Source: Ruminococcus sp. UBA3800 | Lineage (GTDB): Bacteria > Bacillota > Clostridia > Oscillospirales > Ruminococcaceae | Length of the DNA stretch: 15,004 nucleotides | NCBI GenBank assembly: GCA_002368715.1 | Contig: DFEO01000010.1 | Location: 1 to 15,004, forward strand | Reading direction: 5' to 3' | Program-made: the position numbers and the translations under genes | In this document: positions 13,992 to 15,004 of the stretch, in pieces | How the letters are laid out: each line of letters begins with the position of its first letter | Numbering within the stretch: the first letter of the stretch is position 1 | Notes under the pieces: model-generated | What the model saw: the letters and a program-made list of their open reading frames with translations, nothing else | Told to the model about the DNA's origin: nothing | Database searches by the model: none

Positions 13992-14132
13992 TATAAGGCA
14001 GCTGCTTTTTAAACGCAAATACTCTTAGCAAAGGTCCCTGCCGAAGCTTTTTAAAGCAAGGCAAAAATAGGTGCAGGCCGCAAAAAGGCACAGACTGCGC
14101 TCAAAAAATAAATCGACAAGGAGTAATTCAAA

Positions 14133-15004
14133 ATGGCAAAAGAGATAATCCTTACGGGAGACAGACCAACGGGAGCACTTCATCTGGGACACTATGTGGG
14201 CTCGCTGAGAAAGAGAGTTGAGCTCCAGAACACCGACAGGTTCGATACCTTCGTTATGATAGCCGATCTTCAGGCTCTGACAGACAATGCTGACAACCCC
14301 GAGAAAATCAGGCAGAACATCCTTGAGGTCATGCTTGACTATCTGGCTGTCGGACTGACACCCGAAAAGACCACCTTCCTGGTCCAGTCGCACATCCCTG
14401 CTCTCTATGAGCTGCCGATGTATTATTCAAACCTCGTCACTATGTCGAGACTTGAACGAAACCCCACGATCAAAAATGAGATCAAGATGCGTGACTTTGA
14501 AAGAAGCATACCCGTTGGCTTTATGACCTATCCAATAAGCCAGGCCGCAGACATAACAGCCTTCAAGGCAAAATATGTGCCTGTGGGCGAGGATCAGATG
14601 CCTATGCTGGAGCAGGCAAGGGAGATAGTTAACTCGTTCAACAGGATATATAAATGCGACATCCTGGTAGAGCCTGAGGCTGTGCTTCCCGACAACGCCA
14701 GCTGCAATCGTCTGGTCGGTATCGACGGTAACACAAAGATGAGCAAGTCTCTGGGCAACTGTATTTACCTCAAGGACGATGAAAAAACGCTCAAACAGAA
14801 GATAATGTCAATGTATACCGACCCGACACACATAAATGTGAGTGACCCCGGCCACACCGAGGGCAACCCTGTGTTCATCTATCTCGAGGCGTTCTCCACT
14901 GACGAGGACTTTGAGAAATTCTTCCCCGACTATAAGAACCTTGACGAGATGAAGGAACACTACGAGCGTGGCGGCCTTGGCGATATGAAGTGCAAAAAGT
15001 TCCT
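14133..15004 (+). CDS. trpS: Tryptophanyl-tRNA synthetase TrpS (3' end outside window)
   Basis: TrpS charges tRNA-Trp with tryptophan in the cytoplasm. About 290 codons are visible and the frame is still open at the right edge, against a usual 330-340 for the family. The class I signatures are both present: His17-Leu-Gly-His20 in GDRPTGALHLGHYVGSL and Lys202-Met-Ser-Lys-Ser206 in NTKMSKSLGN. Between them are the Trp-site segments MIADLQALTDN and IPVGFMTYPISQAADI and the dimer/ATP-site GEDQMPMLEQAREI. AAGGAG (14118-14123) is 9 bases before ATG. It lies 141 bases after trpE with no evident terminator, so it probably shares the Trp T-box: low charging would induce both the enzyme and the synthesis of its substrate. 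Confidence 0.95.
   Translation, partial: MAKEIILTGDRPTGALHLGHYVGSLRKRVELQNTDRFDTFVMIADLQALTDNADNPEKIRQNILEVMLDYLAVGLTPEKTTFLVQSHIPALYELPMYYSNLVTMSRLERNPTIKNEIKMRDFERSIPVGFMTYPISQAADITAFKAKYVPVGEDQMPMLEQAREIVNSFNRIYKCDILVEPEAVLPDNASCNRLVGIDGNTKMSKSLGNCIYLKDDEKTLKQKIMSMYTDPTHINVSDPGHTEGNPVFIYLEAFSTDEDFEKFFPDYKNLDEMKEHYERGGLGDMKCKKF

Noticed and set aside
1..15004. CRISPR array, insertion sequence, attachment site or phage module
   Set aside because: No regularly spaced repeats, transposase or integrase motifs, or terminal inverted repeats were seen. The window reads as ordinary core chromosome.

Overview
This window looks like chromosome of a strictly anaerobic, low-to-mid GC Firmicute of the class Clostridia, most like a Ruminococcus-type Oscillospiraceae. 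The grounds are a full bifunctional AdhE, AGGAGG-type ribosome sites, near-perfect sigma-A promoters, a tryptophan T-box leader, a Ser-rich lipoprotein foldase and a clostridial-looking D,D-carboxypeptidase. The genus is an inference from protein style only. There are no rRNA or tRNA genes, insertion sequences, phage genes or CRISPR arrays.

Layout. (1) 1-369: the 3' end of an unrecognised gene and its terminator. (2) 370-3365: adhE, preceded by about 340 bases of regulatory DNA with two consensus promoters in tandem, a Rex-like operator over the second, and one or two short leader reading frames; a clean terminator follows. (3) 3378-10625: one tight seven-gene directional cluster, nadB - nadC - MIF-like tautomerase - udp - parvulin-like lipoprotein - unknown nuclease-fold/winged-helix protein - D,D-carboxypeptidase. 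Gaps run from 0 to 43 bases. The cluster has a strong promoter and a structured, leader-peptide-containing 5' region before nadB, a possible internal promoter before the lipoprotein gene, and one terminator after the last gene. (4) 10650-11969, minus strand: an AI-2E-family permease sharing that terminator as a convergent unit. (5) 11970-12515: a divergent intergenic region with a perfect promoter and a complete Trp-specific T-box leader. (6) trpE, then trpS, which runs off the right edge.

How the genes fit together. adhE regenerates NAD+ from acetyl-CoA, and nadB/nadC make the nicotinate ring of NAD de novo. They are adjacent but have separate promoters and terminators. nadA, which acts between NadB and NadC, is not here. 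The second half of the nad cluster concerns the cell envelope: an extracytoplasmic foldase and a peptidoglycan carboxypeptidase. trpE and trpS sit behind one T-box that senses uncharged tRNA-Trp, so tryptophan synthesis and tRNA-Trp charging probably respond to the same signal.

The items most worth a second look are the nadB leader, the unknown PD-(D/E)XK-like plus winged-helix protein, the adhE promoter/leader region, the Asn-to-Cys change in the carboxypeptidase SxN motif, and the MIF homologue inside an NAD operon.
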